In this document: positions 1 to 10,074 of the stretch, in pieces
Numbering within the stretch: position 1 is the first letter of the stretch
Layout: each line of letters starts with the position of its first letter
From: Hyphomicrobiales bacterium
Lineage (GTDB): Bacteria; Pseudomonadota; Alphaproteobacteria; Rhizobiales; Rhizobiaceae
Direction: 5' to 3'
NCBI GenBank assembly: GCA_011087605.1
Contig: JAALLE010000014.1
Span: 1-59,525, forward strand
Length of the DNA stretch: 59,525 nucleotides
Program-made: the position numbers and the translations under genes
Notes under the pieces: model-generated
Database searches by the model: none
Told to the model about the DNA's origin: nothing
The model's input: the letters and a program-made list of their open reading frames with translations, nothing else

Positions 1-9
1 GAAATCAAA

Positions 10-462
10 TCAACGAAACCGTCGTTTCTCAGATGAGTTTTTCAACGGAATAAGCTCACCACGGTCCTTTATCGCATGATAAGACGTACCATATGTGACC
101 ATGATGCAGGCCGCCAGTTCATCGCTAACTCCGTCGGGGATGTGGGACAGAACGACTTCCGGGGCCACAACTAGTTCGCGCGCCGACCCGCTTTGAACGT
201 AGCCGCAAACTCGATCGCCGGGAGCAAAGCGTTCAACCCCTTCGCCAATGGCTTCAACCACTCCAGACAACTCAGCCGCGATCGAAAATGGCCGTGGTGG
301 TTTATATTGGTATTTATCTTCAATGATCAGACAGTCGAAAAAATTGAGCGCAGCCACATTTACCCGAACCAATACTTCTCCCTTTTTGGCAACCGGTTCG
401 TCGATATCCTCCACGACAAGCGTGGCGGGAGGTCCGGGTTGTTTAGAAAGAAGTGCTCTCAT
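10..462 (-). pseudogene. Truncated zinc-independent MDR quinone oxidoreductase
   Basis: The first ~130 residues from MRALLSKQPG match the N-terminal GroES-like domain of NADPH:quinone oxidoreductase / MDR family proteins: VRVNVAALNFFD, a GVVEAIGEGVERFAPGDRV segment and YGTSYHAIKDRGEL just before the expected nucleotide-binding fold. The family is usually about 320-340 aa. Here the frame runs into a basic tail (KNSSEKRRFR) and stops after ~150 aa, so the whole Rossmann domain is missing. I use the ATG at 462, which gives the usual family start; a TTG lies 18 nt upstream. The break is only a few bases from the window edge, so it may be a true deletion or frameshift, or an assembly edge effect. 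No other frame of bases 1-50 restores the expected glycine-rich motif. Confidence 0.6.
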
Positions 463-660
463 GTATATGCCATCTAACAAGTTGAACTATTACAAGAACA
501 CTAGAGCTGTTCAGATCTAAATGGAACCATTGTTAAGGGTGGCTTTGTTGGATTGGTCGGGCAAAAATTCGCCGATCGCATCATCTCGATTCACCCGTCT
601 TAACGGTCATCAATTGGCCATAGCTTGCCAGTCAATGCTGTGGCGGTATAGAAGGCGCCC

Positions 661-1293
661 ATGAAAACACGTGGATATTTTGGCATCGGCGCGGAGGGAA
701 TTTCCAAGCCAATGAACTTTGGCAATCTGGCCAGAACCGCTTACGGGTTCGGCGCCTCATTCGTATTTACCCTGACACCGGGACGACGAATCGATACGCC
801 GGATTCTGACACTCCAAACAGCCAGCAACACATGCCCTGGTACAATTTTGACGACGTGGAAAACATCCATCTGCCGGATCGGTGTCGACTTGTCGGGGTC
901 GAACTCACCGAGGACGCTGTCGATCTGCCCAGTTTTCGCCATCCCACTATGGCGGCGTATATTCTGGGGCCGGAAAATGGGTCGCTTTCTCCTGAAGTGA
1001 TGGAAAAATGTGAGTTCGTCATCAAGATTCCAACCCTGTTCTGCCTCAATGTCGCAACCGCCGGCGCCATCGTCATGTATGACCGGATACAATCCTTAGG
1101 CCGATTTGACGAGCGGCCGGTTCGCGCCGGCGGGCCGCCGCCGGGATTGGAAGGGCCTCACCCCCATTTACCCAAACATGTGCACGGTCAGCCCAAATAT
1201 TCCGGCGCCAGCAGACAAAAGGCGGCCAAGGGGCGCAACCGCCTTACTGTTGTTGGCCAGCGCTATACGCCAGAAGGCGGAAACAATTCGTAA
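661..1293 (+). CDS. TrmH/SpoU-family RNA methyltransferase
   Basis: A 210-aa protein with SPOUT methyltransferase features: an early GISKPMNFGNLARTAYGFGA segment (motif 1, Asn and Arg), VGVELTEDA, YILGPENGSLSPEV (motif 2) and KIPTLFCLNVATAGAIVMYDR (motif 3, which forms the knot that binds S-adenosylmethionine). These enzymes 2'-O-methylate tRNA or rRNA; the target cannot be read from the sequence. The ATG is preceded by AAGG at a 7-nt gap. The C-terminal 30 residues, rich in Lys/Arg/Gly, go beyond the catalytic fold. It stands alone, divergent from the truncated oxidoreductase. Confidence 0.85.
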   Translation: MKTRGYFGIGAEGISKPMNFGNLARTAYGFGASFVFTLTPGRRIDTPDSDTPNSQQHMPWYNFDDVENIHLPDRCRLVGVELTEDAVDLPSFRHPTMAAYILGPENGSLSPEVMEKCEFVIKIPTLFCLNVATAGAIVMYDRIQSLGRFDERPVRAGGPPPGLEGPHPHLPKHVHGQPKYSGASRQKAAKGRNRLTVVGQRYTPEGGNNS

Positions 1294-1477
1294 TCTTGCC
1301 AAAATTGGCGTAGATACTCGTCAATGGTAAGGGCGGGGCAGCTGCGATCGTTAAAATCTTACCAAAATTTACCATACCTGTTTAAGCTTTTGTAACGCCA
1401 AAAGAGGATGGTTAAGTCGTTAGGTAAATATTCTGTTGAACCAGAAAGTGTTGGTCAACATTTTGGTGGAAAGCTCA

Positions 1478-1993
1478 ATGATCAAATTATCGCTTAAATT
1501 ACTGGTTGTTTGTTCAACCGCCCTGTCAGCCCCGATTGCGGCCGCAATAGCTCAGACGCCCAAGGCGATAAAACAGCACAAGGCCTGGGGTGCTTACACC
1601 TATGACGATGCGCGCGCAGGGAAAATATGCTATATTTTGTCCATTCCGACCGTCAAAGAACCAGGTGATCGAGACCACGGAGAAGTGTTTTTTCTGGTCA
1701 GCCAGAAGCCAGACGGGTCAGGCAAATTTGAGCCCCAGGTTGAAGTTGGCTATCCACTGAAGTCTGATGCCGACGTTACCGTAACCGTGGACGGCAAATC
1801 CTTCAAAATGTTCTCCCAGAAGAACAATGCCTGGCTGACCGATGTCAGTCAGGAATCAGATCTCGTCAATGCCATGCGTAATGGGCGGTCCATGAAAGTT
1901 GCCGGTGTATCCGTGCGCGGCACCCAGACCAGCTACACATATTCGCTTTCCGGAGTGACGGCGGCACTGAAAGAAGTGTCGAACTGTAAATAA
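1478..1993 (+). CDS. Invasion-associated locus B (IalB) family secreted protein
   Basis: A 171-aa protein with a signal peptide (residues 1 to about 26: MIKLSLKLLVVCS, then an Ala-rich run ending AIAQ). The mature part fits the IalB family: a WGAYTYDDARAGKICYILS opening with a Cys, a VTVTVDGKSFKMFS strand region and a final Cys (SNCK) that could pair with the first. The family was named for a Bartonella protein linked to erythrocyte invasion, but free-living rhizobia carry it commonly and its biochemical role is unknown. I chose the ATG at 1478 because it gives a normal signal peptide; a TTG lies 42 nt upstream in frame. It lies just upstream of rlmN, as in many rhizobial genomes. Confidence 0.75.
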   Translation: MIKLSLKLLVVCSTALSAPIAAAIAQTPKAIKQHKAWGAYTYDDARAGKICYILSIPTVKEPGDRDHGEVFFLVSQKPDGSGKFEPQVEVGYPLKSDADVTVTVDGKSFKMFSQKNNAWLTDVSQESDLVNAMRNGRSMKVAGVSVRGTQTSYTYSLSGVTAALKEVSNCK

Positions 1994-2095
1994 CACCGCA
2001 CTTGCGGCTTTGCTCAGCTAGGGCCATATAGGCTCCATCAAACCTCCAGCCCGGTCGTCCAACGACCAGAAGGCTCAGCAAAGTGTTGCAGCGCG

Positions 2096-3352
2096 ATGCC
2101 GCTATCTATTGATTTGAAAGATTCTGCTCTTCGCGCCGAATTGAGTGCCAAGGCACAGTCGTGCGTTCCGGACAACAAGATCAATCTGATTGGGCTAGAC
2201 CGTGATGAGCTGAAATCTGTGCTCATCGAGGCGGGAATCCCGGAAAAGCAGGCGCGGATGCGTGCTTCGCAACTTTGGCAATGGATTTATTGGTATGGTC
2301 ATCAAGACTTTTCTGCAATGTCCAATATTGCCAAGCCGCTGCGCGGTCTGCTGGAAGAAAAATTTTCGCTGACACGCCCCGAATTAATCGAAGAACAAAG
2401 TTCCGAAGATGGTACGCGCAAATGGTTGTTTCGCTTTCCGCCTCGCGGAGCCGGTAAACCGGTTGAAGTGGAAACCGTCTACATCCCGGAATCTGACCGC
2501 GGAACCCTTTGCATCTCTTCTCAGGTTGGCTGCACGCTGACCTGCACCTTTTGCCACACCGGGACACAAAAACTGGTGCGAAATTTGACCGCTGAAGAAA
2601 TCCTGATGCAGTTGATCGTTGCCCGCGACCGATTAGGCGACTTCCCCGACAAGGACGTGGAAGGCAAGGGATTTGTTCCTGAAGGTGACCGCAAAGTAAC
2701 CAACATCGTTATGATGGGCATGGGCGAACCGCTTTATAATTTCGAAAATGTCAAAAAGGCGCTGCTGATTGCATCAGACAATGAAGGCCTGTCGCTCTCC
2801 AAGCGGCGGATCACCCTGTCGACATCTGGTGTTGTCCCCGGCATTGAACTCACAGGCAGTGAAATCGGCTGTATGTTGGCGATATCATTGCATGCCACCA
2901 ATGATGAACTGCGCGATGAGATTGTGCCGATCAACAAAAAATATCCGATCAAGACATTGCTCGACGCCTGCCGTAATTATCCCGGCGTCTCAAATGCCAA
3001 ACGCATCACATTCGAGTATGTCATGCTCAAAGGAGTCAATGATTCGCTCCACGATGCCAAACAACTTGTGCAATTGCTGAAAGGCATACCGGCCAAAATC
3101 AATCTGATCCCCTTTAATCCATGGCCGGGGTCCGATTATGAATGTTCTGACTGGGATCAAATCGAAAAATTCGCCGATTTTGTTAATGCAAATGGTTATG
3201 CATCTCCGATTCGTAAGCCTCGTGGTCGTGATATTCTGGCGGCTTGCGGTCAGCTGAAGTCCGAATCAGAACGACTGCGCAAAAAGGAACGTGATGCCTT
3301 GAACGCCATGCATGCAATGGTTTCCGGGCACGGGGCAGAAAGCGACACATGA
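2096..3352 (+). CDS. rlmN: 23S rRNA (adenine-2503-C2) / tRNA A37 methyltransferase RlmN
   Basis: A 418-aa radical-SAM enzyme that methylates C2 of A2503 in 23S rRNA and of A37 in some tRNAs. The 4Fe-4S ligands are C146, C150 and C153 in [14 protein letters not shown]. The catalytic methyl-carrier Cys is C384 in DILAACGQL. Other family blocks are [25 protein letters not shown] and [12 protein letters not shown]. The N-terminal helical domain ([11 protein letters not shown]) is present. The length is normal for alphaproteobacteria. Its last four bases overlap the start of the next gene (ATGA at 3349), so the two are likely translated together. Confidence 0.97.
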   Translation: MPLSIDLKDSALRAELSAKAQSCVPDNKINLIGLDRDELKSVLIEAGIPEKQARMRASQLWQWIYWYGHQDFSAMSNIAKPLRGLLEEKFSLTRPELIEEQSSEDGTRKWLFRFPPRGAGKPVEVETVYIPESDRGTLCISSQVGCTLTCTFCHTGTQKLVRNLTAEEILMQLIVARDRLGDFPDKDVEGKGFVPEGDRKVTNIVMMGMGEPLYNFENVKKALLIASDNEGLSLSKRRITLSTSGVVPGIELTGSEIGCMLAISLHATNDELRDEIVPINKKYPIKTLLDACRNYPGVSNAKRITFEYVMLKGVNDSLHDAKQLVQLLKGIPAKINLIPFNPWPGSDYECSDWDQIEKFADFVNANGYASPIRKPRGRDILAACGQLKSESERLRKKERDALNAMHAMVSGHGAESDT

Positions 3353-3822
3353 CCCGCTTCATACTTGCTCTGATCAGGCTGATAGCTCTGGCATTCTCCT
3401 TCATGCTCTCAACATTGGCGGCAGCTGCATTTGTCACATTCGCATTGTTTCTGGGAGCGGAGACTGAATGGTTGCGCAACGATCCCGGCGTGGCTTTTGG
3501 ATCGGTCGGATTCACATTCGCAGCCTGGCTGGAGATCAGCCACATTTTGTTCGCCCCATTTCTGGTATATGTTGTCATTGCCGAACCGGCCCGGCTTACC
3601 GGCCTGATTACAAATACATTAATCGGTGGAGGTTTCGCCGTGGTCTATATGGTCATGACACCATACGTATTTGACTTGCCGTATAGCCAACAGGAAGTCT
3701 GGACAGCAGCGCTGGCCGCCGGATTCATCGGTGGATTCATTCACTGGATGTTGGCTGGCAACCGCGCTGGTCATTGGATGGGACCAGCAAAAATATCTGC
3801 TCAAAGTGAGGACGCGCTTTAG
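3349..3822 (+). CDS. Conserved four-helix integral membrane protein
   Basis: A 157-aa protein of unknown function, coupled to rlmN by a 4-nt ATGA overlap. Four hydrophobic stretches are visible, at about residues 5-33, 45-75, 80-105 and 118-140, which fits a small four-pass inner-membrane protein. The second contains [20 protein letters not shown] and the last ends in a glycine-rich [21 protein letters not shown]. Helix-dense proteins of this size next to rlmN are common in rhizobia, but I know of no assigned function. It has no signal-peptide cleavage site or catalytic motif. Confidence 0.75.
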   Translation: MTRFILALIRLIALAFSFMLSTLAAAAFVTFALFLGAETEWLRNDPGVAFGSVGFTFAAWLEISHILFAPFLVYVVIAEPARLTGLITNTLIGGGFAVVYMVMTPYVFDLPYSQQEVWTAALAAGFIGGFIHWMLAGNRAGHWMGPAKISAQSEDAL

Positions 3823-3848
3823 AATCGTTAAGGTTCGCCTCCGGTCGC

Positions 3849-5093
3849 TTATCGATTACGATTTCTTGCCGCCAATGTACGAAGTCTGAGTGCATTTAGC
3901 TGAATGAACCCGTGGGCATCTTCCTGATCATAGGCCCCGGCATCATCCTCAAATGTCACCAATTCTTCTGAATAGAGAGATTCCGGACTGGAACGACCGG
4001 TGACTATGACATTGCCCTTGTACAGCTTCAGGTTAACCTCACCTTCAACATGACGTTGGGAATAATCAATTGCAGCTTGCAGCATTTCACGCTCTGGCGA
4101 GAACCAGAATCCGTTATAAATCAACTCCGCATAGCGCGGCATCAATTCATCCTTCAAATGCGCCGCACCCCGATCCAATGTGATTGATTCAATTGCTCGA
4201 TGCGCGGTCAACAAAATTGTGCCACCAGGTGTTTCGTAGACACCACGCGACTTCATTCCGACAAAGCGGTTTTCAACCAGATCCAGTCGTCCAATGCCGT
4301 TATCGTGGCCAAGGCTGTTTAACTTGGTGAACAGGTCAGCCGCGCTCATCCGCACACCATTGATTGAAACGGGATCGCCGTTTTCAAAGCCAATGACGAT
4401 ATCGGTTGCCTCATCAGGTGCATCCTGAGGATCAATCGTACGCATATAAACATATTCAGGTGATTCAACTGCCGGGTCTTCCAGAACTTTACCCTCAGAA
4501 GACGAGTGAAGCAGATTCGCATCGACGGAAAACGGCGCTTCTCCCTGTTTGTCTTTCGACACAAATATCTGATTGGCTTCGGCAAACTCTATGAGGTCCG
4601 TTCGGGAACTAAAACTCCATTCACGCCACGGTGCGATCACCTTGATATCTGGATCCAATGCATAGGCGGCCAGTTCAAAACGCACCTGATCATTGCCCTT
4701 GCCGGTTGCGCCATGAGCAATGGCGTCTGCCCCGGTTTCACGGGCAATTTCTACCAGACGTTTTGAAATAAGTGGGCGGGCGATGGACGTGCCGAGCAAG
4801 TATACGCCTTCATAGGCGGCATTCGCACGAAACATCGGGAACACGAAGTCAGAAATAAACTCTTCACGGACGTCCTCAATGAAGATTTCCTTGATGCCAA
4901 GATTTTCAGCTTTACGACGGGCTTCTTCCAATTCGCCACCATCGGCAATTTCGCTTTGTCCCAGATCAGCCGTGAATGTGACAACTTCAGCATCATATTC
5001 GGTTTGCAGCCATTTAAGTATGATTGATGTGTCCAGGCCGCCGGAATATGCCAGCACAACCTTCTTCACATCGCCTTTTTTTATCTTCGACAT
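3849..5093 (-). CDS. argG: Argininosuccinate synthase
   Basis: A 414-aa enzyme that joins citrulline and aspartate using ATP in the penultimate step of arginine synthesis. The PP-loop ATP site is [13 protein letters not shown] near residue 14. Further family blocks are [14 protein letters not shown] (citrulline/aspartate binding), [16 protein letters not shown] and [20 protein letters not shown]. Length and ends are normal. It stands alone, converging on the membrane gene to its left with a 26-nt gap and with a 112-nt upstream gap in which I see no attenuator or operator. Confidence 0.97.
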   Translation of the reverse strand: MSKIKKGDVKKVVLAYSGGLDTSIILKWLQTEYDAEVVTFTADLGQSEIADGGELEEARRKAENLGIKEIFIEDVREEFISDFVFPMFRANAAYEGVYLLGTSIARPLISKRLVEIARETGADAIAHGATGKGNDQVRFELAAYALDPDIKVIAPWREWSFSSRTDLIEFAEANQIFVSKDKQGEAPFSVDANLLHSSSEGKVLEDPAVESPEYVYMRTIDPQDAPDEATDIVIGFENGDPVSINGVRMSAADLFTKLNSLGHDNGIGRLDLVENRFVGMKSRGVYETPGGTILLTAHRAIESITLDRGAAHLKDELMPRYAELIYNGFWFSPEREMLQAAIDYSQRHVEGEVNLKLYKGNVIVTGRSSPESLYSEELVTFEDDAGAYDQEDAHGFIQLNALRLRTLAARNRNR

Positions 5094-5205
5094 GGTAATT
5101 CAAATCCGCTTTCGAGGAATCTGGAGCATCCGAACTCCGCCGTATTTTGCCGCGCACTTTAGTGCCTGAACTTCTGCACACAAGCGCCAAATGACCCTGC
5201 AACCG

Positions 5206-6018
5206 TCAATTTTTATTCTTTTGTTGGCCAAAGCCGTTTTTTAAAGAAGATTGATGCAATGCTTCGATCCAGCGTGTTGCTCGGCTGGTCTGCAACAGCC
5301 AGACGGTGAAAGCGATAATCAAAACCATCAGCAGGCCGGCCATCACCACATCTGAAATATAGTGGCGTCCGAAAACAACGCGCAACATGGCAATAGCGCC
5401 GGCCACCAATGTCGTTAGGGCAACAAACCGAAACCTGAGTGCAACTTTGAAATAGAACACCATCGACAACATCCAAAATGCCGCCGCCGCCTCTCCCGAT
5501 ACAAACGAACAATTGGACTCGCAAAACGAACTGATTTCCCCCGGAGCGACATAGGGATTGTCTCCACCGAAAAACTGTGTCTGTGCAGGTCGCGGTCGCC
5601 CCCAATACTCCTTCAATACAAGGTTGACCACGAATAGTGGGCCTACCAGCGCTGATATAATCGCTACCAAGGGTGGATAAAGTCGATCTCGAACTTTGTT
5701 GGAATTATAGGTCAGAAGCCACGTCAGATGCAGGGCAGTTGCCACCATCAGGATGAGCGGCAAATTATGGCCTGCCTGTCGCACAAACTGCCATTCAGGC
5801 TGAAATTTTCGCAAAAATCGACCGCAGCGTGTGCCTTCGACGGAATCAGCGCATGGCTTTTCGGTAAAAAACAAGTCGCTGACAAATATGTCGATCTGCT
5901 CAGTTGATCGAAAAATCAGCAGACACACAATCGACAGTCCTAGGAGAATGATCGACCACTTGCCAGCGGCACTCCAAAGAACCGGCTGTTGTCCATTAGT
6001 CTGGGGGGGTGATTGCAC
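5206..6018 (-). CDS. PAP2-family membrane phosphatase
   Basis: A 270-aa inner-membrane protein with about six hydrophobic segments. The lipid-phosphatase tripartite signature can be read as KEYWGRPRP (KX6RP), CSFVSGEA in place of PSGH, and RVVFGRHYISD (RX5HX3D). The substrate is probably a lipid phosphate or pyrophosphate such as lipid A, undecaprenyl-PP or phosphatidylglycerol phosphate, hydrolysed on the periplasmic face. The His to Glu change in motif 2 is notable, since that His normally helps bind or protonate the phosphate. The start is a GTG without a clear ribosome binding site, so the N-terminus is uncertain. Confidence 0.8.
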   Translation of the reverse strand: MQSPPQTNGQQPVLWSAAGKWSIILLGLSIVCLLIFRSTEQIDIFVSDLFFTEKPCADSVEGTRCGRFLRKFQPEWQFVRQAGHNLPLILMVATALHLTWLLTYNSNKVRDRLYPPLVAIISALVGPLFVVNLVLKEYWGRPRPAQTQFFGGDNPYVAPGEISSFCESNCSFVSGEAAAAFWMLSMVFYFKVALRFRFVALTTLVAGAIAMLRVVFGRHYISDVVMAGLLMVLIIAFTVWLLQTSRATRWIEALHQSSLKNGFGQQKNKN

Positions 6019-6175
6019 TGATCAAGTCCGGCTGAACGCCTGAACCGGCGCGTGAAAATTTGACACGGATTTACACTGTGTCGTTAAAATCCGCAAAACA
6101 TTCTGTATTGCGTTTGAAACAGAGAACGACATCTGACCGTCGCTCTCAAAACCGGTTCATCGATATTATAGCTGA

Positions 6176-8131
6176 TTAGCTCAGTCGATTTTGTCGATTG
6201 GCAATCAAATCATCGACCACGGCAGGATCAGCCAGCGTAGAGGTGTCTCCCAGAGAACCAAAATCATCTTCGGCAATCTTACGCAGAATTCGGCGCATGA
6301 TTTTACCCGAACGGGTTTTCGGCAATCCCGGCGCAAACTGAATTTTGTCGGGCGATGCAATTGGTCCAATTTCCGACCGTACTTGTTTGACCAGGGTTTT
6401 ACGAAGGTCGTCATCGCCCTCCAGACCAGCCATCAAGGTAACGTAACAATAAATACCCTGTCCCTTAATATCGTGCGGATAGCCAACTACGGCAGCTTCG
6501 GACACGGTATCGTGGGCAACCAGTGCGGATTCAACTTCCGCGGTTCCCATCCGATGTCCGGAAATGTTGATCACATCGTCAACACGCCCGGTGATCCAGT
6601 AATATCCATCTTCGTCACGGCGGCATCCGTCTCCGGTAAAGTAGCGGCCCTTGTAGGTCGAGAAATAGGTCTGAACAAATCTCTCATGGTCGCCATAGAC
6701 AGTGCGCATCTGCCCCGGCCAAGAGTGACTGATGCACAAATTGCCCTCAACCGCACCATCCAGCGGATTGCCATCATTATCCACCAACAGAGGTTGCGCA
6801 CCGGGCAAGGGTTTGGTCGCCGAACCTGGCTTCAGATCCGTTGCTCCGGGCAACGGTGAGATCATAATACCGCCGGTTTCGGTCTGCCACCAAGTATCAA
6901 CGATCGGGCAACGTCCATCGCCAACCACGTTATAATACCACTCCCAGGCTTCCGGATTGATCGGCTCGCCAACAGACCCCAATAATTTCAGGCTGGAACG
7001 TGAAGTTTTTTTGACGAGTTCCTCGCCGGTCTGCATCAGCGCCCTGATTGCGGTGGGGGCTGTATAGAATATTTCAACCTGGTGCTTGTCACATACCTGC
7101 CAGAATCGGGAATTGTCCGGATAGGACGGCACGCCCTCAAACATCAAGGTTGTCGCGCCATTAGCCAGCGGTCCGTAGACAATATAAGAATGGCCCGTCA
7201 CCCATCCAACATCTGCAGTGCACCAATAAATGTCCCCATCGTGATAATCGAAGACATTTTGGTGGGTGAATGAAGCCCAGACCAAATAACCGCCAGTCGT
7301 GTGCAACACACCTTTTGGCGTACCTGTTGAGCCCGATGTATACAAAATGAACAATGGGTCTTCGGCGTTCATTTCTTCCGGAGGACAATCATCCGACACA
7401 TCAGCGACAGCTTCATGATACCAGATATCGCGCCCATCAACCCAGTCAATGCCGCCCTTGGTGCGCTGTACAACCAATACTGATTTTACCGATCCGCCTT
7501 TTCCTTCGGCGATTTTCACAGCGCTATCAACATTGGCTTTCAACGGGATTGGTTTGCCACCACGCAAACCTTCATCTGCCGTGATGACAAAATCGGATTT
7601 GCAGTCAACAATACGCCCAGCCAGCGCATCTGGAGAAAATCCGCCAAATACAATCGAATGCACAGCACCGATGCGGGTACAGGCAAGCATGGCATAGGCG
7701 GCTTCAGGTATCATCGGCATATACAGCGTCACCCGGTCACCTTTGTTGACGCCGTTCGCCTTCATCGCGTTGGCAAGGCGACAGACATGACCGTGCAATT
7801 CCTTGTAGGTGATCTTTGCATCTTCAGAAGGATCGTCACCCTCCCAGATAATGGCCACCTGATCGCCGCGGGTGGCAAGGTGCCGGTCAATGCAATTTGC
7901 CGACACATTCAACGTGCCATCTTCAAACCATTTGATAGATACGTCTGGATAATCATACGTCCAGTTTCCGGCCTTGGTATAAGGTTTGATCCAGTCGATG
8001 CGTTTGCCTTCTTCCATCCAATAAGCATTGGGATCAGCAACGCTGCTGGCATACATGGCATCATAATCTGCTTTGGTGACATGTGCTTTTTTCGCAGCAT
8101 CTGCTGAGACCGGATGAATGATGTGTTCCAT
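6176..8131 (-). CDS. acs: Acetyl-CoA synthetase (AMP-forming)
   Basis: A 651-aa adenylate-forming enzyme converting acetate, ATP and CoA to acetyl-CoA. Visible blocks are [20 protein letters not shown] (P-loop-like A3 motif), [11 protein letters not shown] (A5), [20 protein letters not shown] (A7-A8) and [17 protein letters not shown], whose Lys is the residue acetylated to switch the enzyme off in other bacteria. The ATG at 8131 has GGAG 8 nt upstream, so I prefer it to the TTG at 8143. Together with pckA at the other end of the window it points to growth on acetate or other gluconeogenic carbon. Confidence 0.97.
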   Translation of the reverse strand: MEHIIHPVSADAAKKAHVTKADYDAMYASSVADPNAYWMEEGKRIDWIKPYTKAGNWTYDYPDVSIKWFEDGTLNVSANCIDRHLATRGDQVAIIWEGDDPSEDAKITYKELHGHVCRLANAMKANGVNKGDRVTLYMPMIPEAAYAMLACTRIGAVHSIVFGGFSPDALAGRIVDCKSDFVITADEGLRGGKPIPLKANVDSAVKIAEGKGGSVKSVLVVQRTKGGIDWVDGRDIWYHEAVADVSDDCPPEEMNAEDPLFILYTSGSTGTPKGVLHTTGGYLVWASFTHQNVFDYHDGDIYWCTADVGWVTGHSYIVYGPLANGATTLMFEGVPSYPDNSRFWQVCDKHQVEIFYTAPTAIRALMQTGEELVKKTSRSSLKLLGSVGEPINPEAWEWYYNVVGDGRCPIVDTWWQTETGGIMISPLPGATDLKPGSATKPLPGAQPLLVDNDGNPLDGAVEGNLCISHSWPGQMRTVYGDHERFVQTYFSTYKGRYFTGDGCRRDEDGYYWITGRVDDVINISGHRMGTAEVESALVAHDTVSEAAVVGYPHDIKGQGIYCYVTLMAGLEGDDDLRKTLVKQVRSEIGPIASPDKIQFAPGLPKTRSGKIMRRILRKIAEDDFGSLGDTSTLADPAVVDDLIANRQNRLS

Positions 8132-8359
8132 GTATTTCTCCAAATTCTGAATTTGACGTCGCGGTTCGGCGACCCACCGTCAACTTGATTGGATAGGTCT
8201 TACCTTGCCCCGACTGCTCCGTCCATTAGACTTGAGGCGGCAATGGTTGCAATTTTTTCCCATTCTTGATGCGACACCAGTTAACCAAGTTTCATCACCA
8301 AATTTAAGCAATTTTTTTCCAAACTGTTTACCGTGTTTCACCAAGAGCTAGTTGGTTCC

Positions 8360-8779
8360 GTGTCTCGATTATTTCGCAAGATCGCTTCGGTCCTTGTCCT
8401 AAGCCTGTCGCTGTCGGCCTGCTCCAGTCTGCCGGTTCTATATCGGATCGGCGGCGAAGGAGAAGTTCACTATTCCAAGGCGTCCTGGTGTGTTCCCTGG
8501 AAGCTCAAACGTGTATTGCGGCGGGTCGCCCATCGCTACGGAGATGTTTCGGTTTTTTCAACCTGGCGCAGCCCCTGGCACAATTCGCGCGTGGGTGGGG
8601 CAAGCCGTTCCTATCACAAAACCTGCCGGGCCGTGGACTTCAAGGTAAAAGGTGCTGATATGGCGCAGGTCTACCGCTATGTGAAAAAGCAATCTGCGGT
8701 TGGCGGACATAAATTATATTCAAGCCGGCGCGGAGGCCATATTCACATTGATACCGGACCACGCCGCACATGGCGCTGA
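8360..8779 (+). CDS. YcbK-like (DUF882/M15) peptidoglycan peptidase lipoprotein
   Basis: A 139-aa secreted protein. The N-terminus MSRLFRKIASVLVLSLSLSACSS is a lipoprotein signal with lipobox LSAC (lipidated Cys near residue 21). The domain carries zinc-peptidase marks of the M15/DUF882 family: STWRSPWHNSRVGG, SYHKTCRAVDF (His and Asp ligands) and GGHIHIDTGPRRTW (final His ligand). Relatives cut D-Ala-containing peptide cross-links in peptidoglycan. I chose the GTG at 8360 because the signal peptide starts there; another GTG at 8333 would add nine residues. It converges on the glycosylase gene with a 5-nt gap. Confidence 0.75.
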   Translation: MSRLFRKIASVLVLSLSLSACSSLPVLYRIGGEGEVHYSKASWCVPWKLKRVLRRVAHRYGDVSVFSTWRSPWHNSRVGGASRSYHKTCRAVDFKVKGADMAQVYRYVKKQSAVGGHKLYSSRRGGHIHIDTGPRRTWR

Positions 8780-8784
8780 TAATT

Positions 8785-9975
8785 TTACGACTTTATCGCT
8801 CCTTCCAGCCAGACCACGGACTTAACCCCTGCAAGTCGAGCCTGACGCACCAACTCCGCATCCAGCCTTGATCGTCGTGCCGAACTCAATTTGTTTCCCG
8901 GTTCCAGCCACAGGGATTTGACTTCCAACTCATCCTGCTTGCGTTTGGCGCGCATATCGATCCGACCAATCAAACGATCTCCGTCCAACAGCGGAAAAAC
9001 ATAATAGCCCCATTTACGCTTGGCTTCGGGCACGTAGATCTCAATTCGATATTCGAACCCAAATAGCCACTCCAACCGCTTGCGGTCTCGGATCACCGGA
9101 TCAAACGGCGATAAAACCCGCACCCGACCCGGCATATCAGGCAGGTTGTTCACCAGCTCAACCAGATCTGATCGTCCATAAAATTGTTTGCTGTCCCTAT
9201 CAACGCCCTGCACGGCCACCAAACTGACACGATGGTTCTGCTGATCCAGCCACTCCTGCGCTTCCCCGATTGAAATCAGGTCCCAATAACGCGCAATGTC
9301 TCCTGCCGATCCAAATCCCAATCGCTGGAGTGCGGAACTACAAGCCCAGTCAACAAACTCATCGTGGCTAACGGTTTTGCCAAAATGCGCTTCTGGAATA
9401 CCACGGTCTGCCAGATCATATATTTTTTGGAAACCATCACGACCGTGAATGCATAATTTTCCGGTGCGCCACAAATATTCGAGTGCGGCCTTACCATCAT
9501 GCCATTGCCACATCTCGGCAGGTCCGGTTTTCGGTCGGTCAAGATCTCTCGAACGCAAACCGCCCTGGTTTGCAATTTTTGCAAGCAATCCATCACAATG
9601 ATCCAGATATCCACCACCCTGCCAATCGGTAAACTTTGCATCCAAGCGTGCTTTGTGACGTTGAAATTTATGTCGCCAGTAGGGATAGAAACTACTGGGG
9701 ATCACTGAAGCGTCATGGGTCCAGTTTTCAAACAGAAACCGGTCTTTTTCCAGCAGACGTTTAAGATGGGTCGGGCGATAGGCCTGACTTCGAGCATGCA
9801 ATATCATATGCTGGGCGCGCTCCACCCATTGAATGGAATCCACCTGAACAAATCCCAATTGCAGGATCAGATTGCCCAATCCCTCCCGCCCCAAGGCCTT
9901 GTGGTGTGGAAGAGTGAGGCCCTGCAAATGCAAAATCAGGTGCCGGGCCTGTTTGTTTGTGATCGAATCTGACAT
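8785..9975 (-). CDS. YcaQ/AlkX-type DNA glycosylase (winged-helix, HTH_42)
   Basis: A 396-aa protein of the winged-helix family that includes E. coli YcaQ and Streptomyces AlkZ, monofunctional glycosylases that unhook DNA interstrand crosslinks and remove bulky alkylated bases. The catalytic QxD motif is visible as Q44-V45-D46 in GFVQVDSIQWVERAQHMIL; AlkZ-type proteins have QxQ instead. Other family segments are DRFLFENWTHDASVIP, LSPFDPVIRDRKRLEWLFGF and a late DGDRLIGRIDMRAKR strand pair. The start is the ATG at 9975, which gives the usual short N-terminal lead. No self-resistance or biosynthetic cluster adjoins it, which suggests general DNA repair. Confidence 0.82.
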   Translation of the reverse strand: MSDSITNKQARHLILHLQGLTLPHHKALGREGLGNLILQLGFVQVDSIQWVERAQHMILHARSQAYRPTHLKRLLEKDRFLFENWTHDASVIPSSFYPYWRHKFQRHKARLDAKFTDWQGGGYLDHCDGLLAKIANQGGLRSRDLDRPKTGPAEMWQWHDGKAALEYLWRTGKLCIHGRDGFQKIYDLADRGIPEAHFGKTVSHDEFVDWACSSALQRLGFGSAGDIARYWDLISIGEAQEWLDQQNHRVSLVAVQGVDRDSKQFYGRSDLVELVNNLPDMPGRVRVLSPFDPVIRDRKRLEWLFGFEYRIEIYVPEAKRKWGYYVFPLLDGDRLIGRIDMRAKRKQDELEVKSLWLEPGNKLSSARRSRLDAELVRQARLAGVKSVVWLEGAIKS

Positions 9976-10074
9976 CTCTAAACCCTGCCCGATCCTATCG
10001 ATGCGTCGCAAGCATGAATCGGGTGGCAGCCAAAGTTTTGACGCTCTATTGAAGTTTTTTCAGGAGAAACTTTG

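Noticed and set aside
6060-6090. TTGACA followed by TAAAAT pointing into the antisense of acs
   Set aside because: The spacer is 19 nt and no gene follows for 2 kb; likely chance in an AT-rich gap.
6168-6185. TAGCTCAGT resembling the D-arm of a tRNA
   Set aside because: No acceptor, anticodon or T-arm pairs around it; it covers the acs stop.
6191-6859. 222-aa open frame antisense to acs
   Set aside because: Shadow of a highly conserved gene with no start signal or family match.
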